Part shown: positions 9,348 to 21,107 of the stretch, one piece after another
Layout: each line of letters starts with the position of its first letter
Position numbering within the stretch: position 1 is the first letter of the stretch
Source: Phanerodontia chrysosporium
Lineage: Eukaryota; Basidiomycota; Agaricomycetes; Polyporales; Phanerochaetaceae
Length of the DNA: 64,000 nucleotides
Assembly: GCA_001910725.1 (NCBI GenBank)
Contig: MJGA01000057.1
Span: forward strand, 25,815 to 89,814
Direction: 5' to 3'
The notes under the pieces: model-generated
What the model was told of the DNA's origin: nothing
Seen by the model: only the letters and a program-made list of their open reading frames with translations
Databases searched by the model: none
Made by a program: the position numbers and the translations under genes

Positions 9348-10576
9348 CGTCTATGCTCGAAGTTGTCTAGACAAACGTACACTGTGGATCCCCTGCTCTG
9401 ATTGTGAGCCAAGGGTGTCTTCGCTGCGCGTCTGAGGATCACTGAGATATTTCTGTCGTAGCTACTTAACCCTAATCAACGGCAGCGGGTTAAATGTCCA
9501 GCGAGACGTGTTTGTTTCCGGGGTCCTGGTGACCTATCATGTATGCAGGACTTCGAGACCTCGGACACCGTGGAGCGCAGCAGGCGGAGGCTAGATCACC
9601 CACTTCATCGAGGCTCCTTCCGTCTTGGGACAGCTGGTGTATCTCACTTCCTACTAGTAGTTGTGAATAGTTTGTATCTACCCATTCGAACTGTGCTGTG
9701 CTGTCTCGATGCACCGCTTTTGGTGTGAACTTGACTCGGACATCCAGAGAATAGATCGTTCGGGAAGTACGGGCTTCCACACCTCTGCGGTGCATCATGC
9801 ATCAGAGGGATGTCATAGTAATCACGAGAGAACGTGTTAAGGGAGGTTTCAAGGGACCTGCCATCAGTAAAAGTGGCGGTGCTGTCTACAGGGGTTGATA
9901 ATGTGAGGTCAAGTAGCTATGGTGCTATCAAAAATGAAACACTCGTCTGTCGGGTCTCTCTCCCGATGGTTCTGCATGGATATGTGCGAATTTTTTAGAA
10001 ATTGCTCGGGGCTTTTCCATTCATCAGAGAATGGACGGTATATTTCGTCGTGCATCTCATGTGAGAATGCTATCACCTTGGCGGCACTCCGATATAGACT
10101 CCAGAGAAGCGCATTCGGGTTGGGCTTTGCATGGCAATTTACGTACCGGAGTTGCGGAGGGAACTGTAATGAGATGAGTGAGCTAAACGCAGGGCTACGA
10201 CGCAGCCGAGCTAACATACAAAAATGTAACGGGTACGCGTAACGCACGCACGAATAAGTCTCGTACCGCTCAGGGGACGCAAGAGTTTGCGAACGAACGA
10301 AATGTAAAGATACAATTGGAGACAATGTGCTATACTACTCTACGTGACAATGAAAGAGGGGTATCGACGGAATAACTAACTACTACTACTACTAATGCTA
10401 CTGGAGAAGGTCGAACGGATTGGGGAACGAGGGGACATCGCAATCGTTACTGATGAGTATTATGCATTGTGAAAGAGTGTGAGTGCTGGAGATGGAATGA
10501 TGATGTGGCGGACTCGATGTACACGTGAAATAGAATATTTACACTTGATGGATGTCTTCTTCGTTCCTAACTAAAC
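9348..10576. other. Intergenic
   Basis: No supportable gene. A short CTA trinucleotide run sits at 10376-10394. The right end should hold the 3' UTR of the minus-strand gene ending at 10577. Confidence 0.5.
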
Positions 10577-11663
10577 CTAGCGGCGTGCCACGCGCTTGCG
10601 CTCACGACCGTCCTCCTCGATCTCCATGGCGTCGGGTGACTGCAGCGTGTTCTGGTCCTGGCTGTCGCGCGCCGCGGGGAGCCCGGCGGCACGAGACGTG
10701 CGTACGCGCCGCCGCGGTGCTGCGCCGGACGGAGACGGCGTGGACGGGCCCGTAGACTCGGCGACCATGACAGCGTGCCTGCGCTTCGTGCCGCCGGACT
10801 CGGGTGTAGGTGCAGACGTCATGGAAGGGAAGGTCTGTTCTGGCGGTGGGATAAGGGCGACCGCCGTATCACCGTTACTCGGCAATAGGGTCGCCGACAA
10901 AGGTGCGGCAGGTGGGACAAGAGACTCTTTCGGATTTGCGTTGGTGAGTGAGAAGAGACGTGAGCGCGAGGGGCGGTGGACGAGTGAGGGGGGCTGCAGC
11001 GAGCGGTATGTCGATGGCGGGGAGGGTGGGGTTGATGCAGGTCGTGCAAGCGCGGAGGTGGATGTAAGCAGCGAGGGCGTGAGAGGGGTCATGGGGGCAG
11101 ATGATACCTGAGGCAAAGAATCTGAGCACAGCAAGACACCTAACAATTTCTGGCTACTCACATTATTGTCCCTTGACCTAGCAGACGCGATGGATGCCTT
11201 AGAGATCGCGGGAGCGGTGGACAGCGTCTTGGTCGAGGGTACTCCAAGATTCCGTTCCCGCTCCCGCTCCCGCTCCTTCTCTTCGTCCTCATCTTCCTCC
11301 TCCTCCCTGGACTTGATGGCCTCCAGTCTCGCTTCGATATAGTCCATGATCCGGCCAATTGTCATGCGCTGCTGGTCGGGTCGCTGGACTCTCCGCAGAG
11401 ACGCCTTGCTGGATCATCATGAGCAGATCCTGGCATGCAGATGCGTAACCCGCGTTGTATGCGCGTTTGGACGTTCTTCGCGAAGACTTGTAGAGCGTGG
11501 TGATACTGAGCGCGGCCGCTGCAGCGTGGAGTCAGCACAGGGTGAGATGCGACCAGAAAACCACGAGCGTACCTCTAAACTTGTCCGCGAGGTCCTTCTC
11601 TGCATTGACAAGATTCGACGGCGGTAGTGAATTGACGAGATTGTTCAGGTTGAGCGACTCCAT
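10577..11663 (-). CDS. HAPSTR1/C16orf72 (TAPR1)-like protein
   Basis: Three exons. Exon 1 (from ATG 11663) gives a conserved start with NLNNLVNSL. Exon 2 carries ALSITTLYKSSRRTSKRAYN, resembling the LYK...R motif of the HAPSTR1/C16orf72 family (DUF4588). Exon 3 has MTIGRIMDYIEARLEAIKSR, an acidic Glu/Arg run encoded by a hexanucleotide repeat (RERERERE), a disordered Ser/Pro region, and GGTKRRHAVM near the C-terminus, like GTRKR in the human protein. The human family member is a nuclear stress-response partner of HUWE1; that role is only inferred here. Introns: 11519-11572 and 11108-11161 (54 nt each). The frame does not join across about 11375-11395 (one base extra or two missing). An alternative in-frame ATG lies at 11795. 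Confidence 0.6.
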
Positions 11664-11878
11664 GCTGGTCGTGGTCGTCGACGGCGGTGAGGTACAAGCC
11701 CCATAGGCGCGCAAATCTGTGCTTGACCCGGCGCCTGTGCCGAGATGCCCAATCTGGGCGAGCAGCACGTGGGTCTTGATGCGCGACTGCGGCATCGCGT
11801 GTCCGCGGACGCGCGCCCGTGGAACTTCGAGATTAGGACCTCAGTCCTCGTCGACGACCTCCGCGACGACGAGCAGCC

Positions 11879-14800
11879 ATGGTGCGCGGGCTCTGCGACA
11901 GCGGCCTCTTCGACCTCACTTCGTCCTGTGTCCGCGAGACCTGGGCCGCCATCGTCCCCACCGCCTTCGTTCTGGTCGTGTGTCTGTCCGCGACCCCTCT
12001 TCCGTCACAGTTCGACGCATCTTGCGCGCCATTCAGCGCCCCTTCCACCTTTTCCTCACCTTGGAGGAGGCGGAAGCACTGAACGCAGAAATCCCACCAG
12101 AGGAGCTGCAGAAGAACACGCCATCTGCACCGCTCTGGCGCACCCTGCTGCTTTCGCTGACCGCGCTCGCGGAGACATTGGCATGGCTCATTCTGGGCTC
12201 TTATCGCTTCGCTGTCCAGCCGGAGGCTCTGTGGGACGACCTGCGGCCATTTCTCATTGCCGTCTCCTGGCTATATGCGACATGTCGTCCGGTAGCAAGC
12301 CCGTGCGCGACTCCACCATACGATCTCTTCATACTCTACATCCTTCGTACGGCATTCGACACGCTGACATTTGGCGGCGAGCTGTACAATCGCACTGTAT
12401 ACGGTACCCCGCTTCCAGGAACATGGATGCTCGTCGGCCAGGTCCTCAATCTCGTGGCCTCCTCTCTGCTACTCGTGGTGATCGTCAGTATGCCTCTGGC
12501 CATACCAGCCCGTCGGTGAAGCGCGAAGAGATTGTGAGTTGTCCGCCCGTCTCTACAGGACCACAACTAATCTTATTCAGGGTAAATCTGTGTCGCCAGA
12601 GGATTACACGTCGTTGTGGAAATGGATGTCGTTCCTATGGGTCAAGCCTCTTATCGACCGTGGGACCTACGAGACTTTGAACGAAAATGACGTCTGGGCT
12701 CTGAGTCCGACCATGCAAGCCCGTCCATTATATATCAAGTTCAGAGCCTGCAAGCGTCCGACTCTCCTTGGGTGGCTTTGGGCTGCAAACTCCCTGGACC
12801 TGATTCTCGATTTCATTCTGACATATGTCAGCGTCATCTTCAATTATCTCGGACCGTTCTTCCTAAAGCGCATTCTCGACTCGCTTGTGGTGGAGGAGAA
12901 CGACGACGAGCGTACTCGTACCAGGAAGGTCTCGCAGGCGTACATTTATGCGTTCTTGGCTTTCCTCTGCACCATTTGCCGTGCAGAGGCGGACGTCCAG
13001 CATTTGTGGTACGGCAGACGCGCGGCGACTAGGATCAAGTCCAGCCTGATGACTGCTATCTACGACAAGGCTCTCAAGCGCAAGGACTTCTCTGGTATCG
13101 TGGACAATGACGCTGCGAAGAACAAAAACGCGGACCCTAAGAAAGAGGGTTCGTCTCACTCATATATATTCCTTATCACTTAAACTCACATGGATGGACA
13201 GACCCAAAGGGCGACAACCCGAAGGCAGGAGCGGACGTTGGCAAGATAGTCAATCTCATGGCTGCCGATGCAAACAGGATTGCGATGATTACGTCTGGAC
13301 TATATTTCCTGTATGGAGGTACGTTTATTTCCCTCTCTCGACGATTGTCATCTCACGTATCCCGGTCAGCTCCATTCGAAATTATTATCGCGGGCTTCTT
13401 CCTGTATCAGTACGTCTGCCGGTCGTGTCGGCCGCGTACATCTGCTGATCCTTGTCGACAGGCTCCTTGGATGGTCTGCTTTCGCCGGCTTTGCCGTAAT
13501 CATCATCACATGGCCCCTCAATAACCTCGTTGCCAACCGGTCGGTCAGAATCTACAAGGGCCTGTCTACAGCCCGAGACAAGCGCATGGGTGTCCTGAAT
13601 GAGCTCATTTCCGCGGTGAGTCTGCTGTCCAAAAGGTTTTGTGCCATCCGGAGCTGAGTATAGGCATTCAGGTCAAGTTTATCAAGTTCTTTGCCTGGGA
13701 GGATCGCTGGATCAAAAGGGCCATGGATGCTCGCGAAGTTGAGATGCAATGGATGGTCAAAGGTGCCTCGAGATTCAGATCGTCATGATTTGCGATCTGA
13801 CAATGCTCCAGCTCGTATCAACAACGTACTGTTCTCTCTCATATGGAGCATGGCGCCGATCCTTGTGTCGGTCACGGCATTTTTTGCCTACGTCATGCAG
13901 GGGAACCAGTTGACTGTCGGAACAGCTTTCACGGTCAGCATTGATAGTATGGCACTGCTACATTATGTCTCTGATGCCCTATCTTTAGGCTATCGCGCTG
14001 TTCAGTATGATGCGGTAGGTTGTTTGCTTAATCATCGCCTCTTACTCTCATGCCTTCGCTCAGGCCCCTTTGAACGTCATTCCTTCGTGGATCGTCCAGT
14101 TGATGCAGACCAAGGTCGCTATGGATCGTATCGCAACGTACCTCGACGAGGAAGAAGTTGACGAACAAGTTTCCTCGCTGAAGAAAGCTGCATCACCGTC
14201 TACCTTCGATACCTTTGAAGGCCTCGGTATCGAACACGGCACATTCAAGTGGAATGAAGTGGAGCAGAAAAAGGAAGAAACCGCGAAATCAGCCTCGTCG
14301 AGCTCGGGAAACAACGGCAGTGGCGAGGACGATGCTGCGACGGCTGTTGACAGTGCATCTGTCGCGGGCTCCGAGAACAATCGTCGGTTCGAATTGACGG
14401 ACATCAGCGTCATGTTCCCCGAAGGAGAACTGACTGTCATCACTGGCCAACGGCTAGCGGAAAGACCGCGCTTCTGGTACGTACGGCCCAGTTCTCGATG
14501 TCTGGTAAGCTAATCATAGCATACAGATGGCTCTGCTCGGTGAAATGACTCGTCTGGAGGGACGCTTGATTATGAACAAGGATCCATCGAAGGTCGACGA
14601 GCACGGCCTCCAGCACGCCATCTCTTATGCTGCCCAGTCACCGTGGCTGCGTCATCAGTCGATCAAGGACAACATCCTGTTCGGGTACCCTTACGACGAA
14701 GAGCGATATAATGCTATCGTTGAGTGTTGTGCACTGCGACCGGACCTGGAAATATTGGAGGACGGTGATGCCACCGAGATCGGAGCACGGTATGTCGCCA

Positions 14801-17800
14801 TATAAGCCTACTGCAATCAACGCTAACGAGTTTTCCGACAGCGGTGTCAGTCTTTCCGGAGGTCAAAAAGCAAGGTAAGAGTGGAGTCGCGAGCGATCGG
14901 CAGCGTTCTGACGCGTAAATGTAGAGTTGCATTAGCTCGCGCTGTCTACGCTGTAGGTTTCGACTTTATCCTGCAAGTTCGCTGCTAACTTCATGTAGCC
15001 TACGAAATATGTCCTGTTGGATGATCCCTCAGCGCGGTGGTAGGTTGCTTCCTGTACGTGACGCGGATCTGTTTTGACCATGCTCCCAGGACAGCCACAC
15101 TGCTCGCTTTTTATACGAAAAGCTGTTCAAAGGGCCACTTCTGGCACATCGCACTGTGGTACGTGCAACATTCTTGCTCGAAGAAGATCCACTCAGCATC
15201 TCTCGCGCAGGTTCTTGTCACTCATCACGTAGAGCTCGTTCTACCCGGGACATACTACCTTGTCCGCATGCTCGATGGCCGCATCGACACTCAAGGAACG
15301 GTCAAGGACCTCCGTGCCCGTGGCGTCCTTGAAGACATCACGCAGGATGAAGCAGTGGAGGTTCACAAGGAGGAGATGGCCGCTCCAGTTGGAGAAGGGC
15401 TGACAACGAGCAGGCACAGATTGACAGTGTTGAGACGGGCGGTCAGGGTGAACAGTCTGCGAAGGCCAAGTCTCCCAGAAAACTGGTTGAAGAGGAGCAC
15501 CGCGAGACTGGTACGGTCAAATGGGCGATCTACAACACGTACCTCAAAGCTTCGTAAGTTTCTCCGCTCTTATCTCCTTTGCCAAGTAAGATGCTAAACT
15601 TGCCCAGGTCCTACTGGACGTGGGCCATCCTCATTCTGCTCATCGTCACCAATCAGCTTCTAGGAGTCTCCGAGAAGTTCTGGATCAAGGTAAGTCATAC
15701 AGAGTACTGACCCCTACCTTATGCTCATAAACCCTGCAGATCTGGGGCGATGCTTACGGGGGCAACAGTACAGCGCCGACTCCGTACCTCATTCACACGT
15801 TCTTGACCCCAGAACACGAGATACCGCTTGACCACGCATATACTGCAGCCCACCTCCCGCAGCATTACCACTACGGCGCCGCGACGACCAGGTTGCCAAG
15901 CATTCACTGGCCCAACGCCCGGGACCACCCCTTCTTCTACATCGGCATATATGCTTCGATATCTCTGGGAGCCGCTCTAGTGAACATTGCGGGCGCCATC
16001 ACTCAATACACCGGTGCCCTGCGTGCTTCCAGAATCCTATTCAAGAAGCTCCTGACTGCTGTCGTTCGCGCGACGATGAGGTGGCACGACACCACCCCGC
16101 AAGGCGAGTCATATTACAAAATTATTTTTGCAGCGTTATTGACAACCGCAATTGCAGGTCGCATGCTCAACCGTTTTAGCAAGGATGTCGAGACAGTAGA
16201 TACGTCCCTCGCAGGCTCTCTGCAACAAGTCAATCAATCGCTGGCAAATTTCGCAGCTTCGGTTATCACCGTCATGTATGTGACACTTGCACCCACTCAT
16301 GCCCATCTGCTGACCATGCTGTTTAGTGCCATATTCCCCTTGTTCATCATCCCTGCTTCAATCTTTGGATATTTCTACCGGAAGCTTGCGATAGGCTACC
16401 TCAATACCGGTCGTGACCTGCGCAGAATGGAGGCGAACACCCGTAGCCCTATCTTCGCGAACTTCGGGGAGCTCCTCGAGGGCATTGTCACCGTGCGAGC
16501 TTTCTCTGCCGAGAAGCGTTTCCTCGAAAACCACACGAGCAAAATTGACCTGACGACTAAGGTACGTCTGCAGCGTCGCGAGTTCAGTAAATTGTTAACA
16601 GTGTTCGCGTAGATGTGGTACACATTCTGGATGACGAACCGATGGCTTCTGCTGCAGTTCGATTCTCTTGGAGCCGTCGCTGTATTGACGACGACACTGT
16701 TCGCCTTGTCCGGCTACGTCGATGCTGGTCTTGCTGGTGTCTGTATCACCTCTGCCATGGCTTTCACGAACAGCGTGTACTGGGCGTGTCGATTCTGGAC
16801 CGCTTTGGAGCTGGACCTGAAGTACGTAATTCGTTCGCTTGTCGATGGTCATGCACTAACAATACCTACAGTTCCGTCGAGCGTGTCGTCGAGTACCTGG
16901 ACCTACCGCAGGAGGCTCCACTCGTGATTGAGAACAGCCGCCCGCCGGCGTATTGGCCATCGTCGACAGGAGAACACAGCGAGGAGTTGATCTCCGTGGA
17001 AAACCTGCATATCAAGTACGCTCCCGACCTACCGGATGTTCTCCACGGCGTCTCCTTCAAGCTGAAGGCGAAGGAGCGGGTTGGCTTGCTTGGCCGTACT
17101 GGCAGTGGGAAGAGCACGCTTGCGATGAGTATCCTTCGTTTCGTACGTATCTCTGCTCAGCTTCGCGATCGAATCTCATCTCGTGTCGCGACTTCAAGGT
17201 GGATCCAGCCGAAGGACGTATTGTGATTGACGGCATTGATATTTCTACCATCGGCCTCCACGATCTGCGGTCCAGGATTGTAAGTCTCTGCCCCTGCCAT
17301 TGAACTCTCTATGTTACCCACACGTTATCAGACGTTTATCCCGCAAGATGCCACTCTATTCTCAGGAACTCTGCGTGATAACCTCGATCCCTTCGGTACG
17401 TTTTTCCCGTTGCACTACGTTGACCCGGTCGCTAACAGTTGGCATAGGCGAACACGATGACAGCGAATGCTTGGATGTCTTATATCGAGTCCAGATGTTG
17501 ACGGAGAGCCAGCTCGCGTCTCAGCGGACGTCTAGAGAGCCATCGCGCCCCGGTTCGATCCATGGCGTTGAGCGTGACGAGGGTGCGAGCGTAGGCACGG
17601 GCACGCCAACCAGCACAGAGATCGACAGCAAGGTTCCTATTACTCTCGAGACGCAAGTATCGCCAGGCGGCACGAACTTTTCCCAAGGCCAGAGACAGCT
17701 CATTGCCATGGCCCGTGCGCTGCTCCGCCGGAGTGCAATTATTGTTCTTGACGAGGCGACCTCAAGCATTGACTTCGCGACCGACGCTAAGATTCAGAAG

Positions 17801-18094
17801 ACCATCAGAGAGGAGTTCAATGATTCGCTTCTCTTAACTGGTACGTCCGCAAGTCCCCTCCGCTTGAATTTCGCTCAGTTCATTCTTGTAGTCGCTCATC
17901 GACTGAGGACGGTTATCGACTACGATCGTCTCTTGGTGCTCGATAAGGGCGAGCTGGCCGAGTTTGACACGCCATGGAACTTGATCCAGAAGGAAGACGG
18001 GATTTTCCGCAGTATGTGCCTGAAGAGCGGCACGTTCGCGGAGCTGGAGGCTGCCGCCAGAGAGAAAGCACTGTCGGCGGACAAATCTGCTTGA
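11879..18094 (+). CDS. ABC transporter, ABCC (MRP) type, 25 exons
   Basis: The architecture is an N-terminal TM region, TMD1, NBD1, TMD2, NBD2. NBD1 has a Walker A resembling GPTASGKT (14445-14470, broken by one lost base), LSGGQK and VLLDDP. TMD2 carries the ABCC hallmark [17 protein letters not shown]2 has an intact Walker [10 protein letters not shown], signature FSQGQRQL, Walker [13 protein letters not shown] and H-loop AHRLRT. Role by family: ATP-driven export of conjugates and drugs, at the vacuolar or plasma membrane. Introns: 12534-12580, 13149-13201, 13319-13369, 13410-13461, 13616-13671, 13763-13811, 13933-13988, 14015-14063, 14477-14526, 14790-14841, 14875-14924, 14953-14998, 15040-15089, 15159-15210, 15554-15607, 15690-15739, 16104-16157 (GC-AG), 16276-16326, 16562-16612, 16822-16871, 17143-17198, 17280-17331, 17396-17447, 17841-17891. 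One-base losses near 12010, 12505, 14064, 14450, 15027 and 15398; none seen after 15.4 kb. Confidence 0.93.
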
Positions 18095-18906
18095 AGATCC
18101 ATTTGGCTGCTTCTGTAAGATGCTATGACCATTGTTGTCTGTCCGTATTTATGCACGATGATTATCGATGCCCGTTCGGTCGGGCTGCGTACGGCTTCGC
18201 GGCTCAGGGAAGATGCCGAGAATTTCAGGATCTATGACATGGCGGTGCGTTGCATATTCTATTTGTGATTCGCTCCTGAACAGCCGACGTCCCTTGACAC
18301 ACCGCGGTAAGTATTCTGATCCTTGGGGCGGTGCGTACCTGGCTAACTTGAAGAGCAGCCCAAATCACAGAAGCTATGCTATGTTCGTATGATCTCTCAT
18401 CGCTCCTGCCTGCGGGTCAAAATGACGATCATGAATAGCCAGTTGATCCACAATCTCAAACACTTTACTGCATGTAGGAAGCTGTGGGTTAGTCCGATCC
18501 AGCTCTGCAACAATGGATACACTTCTCATAAGACAGGTACTGCGCCAGTAGCTCGGTTCTTCTCACGATCCTCGCACGGATGAATTCCAGAGGTATATTA
18601 AGATGATTTGGGCAAAGACTTGTAACTCACCATCGCCTGAGAAACCTTGCCATAGTGACGCTCGTCTGGCTCGGGAGACAGGTGTCCAGGCGGGAGATGG
18701 CGAGTTGTGTTCTTGAAGAGCTCTGTTGGGTACCCGCACCCACCACAGCTGCTGTCAACCCTGGACGCCGCTAAGGGGTCAGGCTGTGATAAACCTACCA
18801 TGCGCGCCTCGCTCATTGCTGATCTAGCTCAGGCTCGAACTCTGTGAACATATATGCTGGAGAAAGCACCAACTAACAGCACTCTTCCCACCAGCATCTT
18901 CTCGCT
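18095..18906. other. Intergenic
   Basis: 3' flank of the transporter and promoter of the next gene. A TATATG element near 18851 lies about 55 nt before the ATG at 18907. No coding frame supported. Confidence 0.5.
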
Positions 18907-20592
18907 ATGTCTTCTCAAGATAATGCAGACTCGTACGCCGAGATTGCACTGGCTGTCCAATCCATGTGAGCACCCCTACCGTGTTCGCTGCGCCCATGTT
19001 GTTGATCACCTCGCAGCCGCACCAACAACTACATAGCCATGGGAGCTCTGGGTAATTCCACGATGTTCACCACTCGGGCGCACCGTGCTGACTTACTTCT
19101 AGCATTTGTGGTGTACGATTATGTCATCACCTTTGACCGAGAGGTTTCCAACGTATGGCGTCGAAAATTCACCGCGGCCTCGGCACTTTTCTACGTGAAC
19201 CGTTACTTGTCAATCGTTTCCGCCGCTCTGGTCATTTTCATGAACAGTATCACAGAACAACAGGTGTGTATGGATGACTTACGCGGTATATCATACTGAT
19301 ATCTTGCCTAGACGTGAGTTTATCTGATGAAGCCTGTCATTACCCATCGATTCAGTGTGGCGTAAAATATCAGCTGTAGCATTGCTGGCCGTATATATCA
19401 GGGGTGCATTGTCGCACTGCTGATGGTCTTCGCCTGTGAGTATGACTTGCGCTTCGATGACTCACTGCTGTTGAATGACAGTCCCGTCAGTATTTTCAGC
19501 GCTGCGAGTCTACGTACTTTGGAACAAGAATATTCTCTTGTTGTGCCTTATTCTTGCGCTGGATATGGTCCCCGTTGCTACGAACCTGGTGAGTACATGC
19601 CTCCACTATTCTGTGCGGGAGAGACAGTGGCTTACACAGCGATAGTCTTTGTATATCGTCGTCACATTGGTGGCAATTGGACCACCGTACTCCGAATGCA
19701 TCACCTCGGACCCGCGGCCAATTGAGCTCGATCTCAAGTGCGTGCATGCTGGTCACATTGCAAAATACAGCCCCTGACGTCGTCTTACTCTAGGTGTACG
19801 TCCGAGTGCCAATATTGCTCTGAAGCATCGCGTAAGCTGATCGCGACGCAGTGACGCGTCTGACACGCGCCTGTGTCATTGCAGCGGATGCGCTGGTCAT
19901 CGTTCTCATATGGATCAAAACTTTCACCTTACACAGGCAAGCCCGCCAACTGCGGATGAAGACAAGCCTTGCTACCTTATTTCTACGAGATGGTGAGTGT
20001 GATCGCTGTACAGTCGACGCTAAGACTGATTTGCAAGCAGGAACATTGTATTTCATGTCAGTACGCCCATGTAGAGCAGGTCACCGAGCTTACGCCGGCT
20101 TCCAGCGTACTTCTAGTGGTGAACACGAGCCATTTCATTGTGTACGAGATAACAGTGAGTGGTCAAAGCTGCTGTCCCCTGCCCTACTGCTAACGATGAG
20201 CAGCGCCTTCCGTACATTTCAATCTTTATAACTTCGTACGCGCTCTGTTCCCCAGACTTTCTTCAGGTAAATTCTGGAAACCCTGTGTTAGGACGACGGC
20301 CGTCCTTATTTCGCGGTTCATCATGAACCTGAGGCAAGCTACCGATGAGAGGTCGTGCGGGGATTCCGGGGCCCTAGACCAATTCTCAATGCCAGCCTTT
20401 CGGACGCCGTCCTCATTCGTTGGCGAGCTTGGGGCATCGCTGCACCACAGCGGTTGCTCGTTTGAACATGACGACGATCCGGTGGACACGGCGGAGGACT
20501 TGTCCGCGACCGAGGACTACGGGACGCCTGAACATGACTCGCAGTACGTACGCGACGCGATTACGACACCCTGTCCGCTTTCAATTGGCTGA
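18907..20592 (+). CDS. DUF6533-type multi-pass membrane protein
   Basis: Exons from ATG 18907 give the family hallmark YDYVITFDREVSNVWRRKF followed by a hydrophobic helix and NRYL, then further TM segments (ALRVYVLWNKNILLLCLILA; DALVIVLIWIKTF) and a Ser/Asp/Glu-rich cytosolic tail that begins near LISRFIMNLRQA. These seven-TM-like proteins are strongly expanded in Agaricomycetes; their function is unknown. Introns are numerous and about 50 nt. Between 19263 and 19404 the model is awkward: a 2-nt exon (AC after 19312) or a lost base is needed to reach the exon starting GGGTGC. The last exon may end earlier or continue beyond 20592 if GTACGTACG at 20545 is a donor. Confidence 0.72.
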
Positions 20593-21107
20593 TCATGCCT
20601 ATATCGCACTTGTGATCACAGTCATGAGCCGTCCGTTGTTTGACTCATGTCGCTATGATATGACTGGGTATGTCCCACTCCTCCACTCTCGCCTTGTCTA
20701 TTCTGATAGGGTTCATCCTAGCAGTACAGCATCTTGCGCGAGCTGTGTTCGCACATGGTGCGGCGCATAATGAACGATGATGGCCCTGAGGCCGAATGCT
20801 CCTAGGAACCCCTGATTGGCCTAGTGACGATCCAACCATGGTCTTGGCGTCCAGAGGCGCCCAATTAGAGTGCAAGTCGCTGTCCGCAATTTGGGGCGGT
20901 ACGGCTCTGATGCGCATTGTCACCGCCCGCGTATTGCGAGCCGCTAGAGGCCGTTAGAGTTCACCGTCGGTGGCGGCGTGCCTGCTGATGGTCGCAACGC
21001 CTCTCGATTACTCCGAACAGTCAGCTCGCTAAACTCTGAGTCTACGTCGGGTGCGGTATATAGAGTCGCCCAGCTCACAGCGCTCCAGTCACGTCCAACG
21101 TCCCGAC
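20593..21107. other. Intergenic with promoter of the Cys-rich gene
   Basis: No coding frame supported. The right end carries the TATA box listed separately. Confidence 0.5.
21057..21063 (+). promoter_or_regulatory. TATA box of the Cys-rich secreted protein gene
   Basis: TATATAG starts 51 nt before the ATG at 21108, a fitting distance for a short fungal 5' UTR. Confidence 0.55.

Noticed and set aside
9909..10325. 138-codon minus-strand open frame in the 9.3-10.6 kb gap
   Set aside because: No family resemblance, no intron signals, AT-richer composition unlike neighbouring genes.
11254..11278. Hexanucleotide repeat as a standalone microsatellite
   Set aside because: It encodes the Arg-Glu run of the HAPSTR1-like protein in frame; explained by coding.
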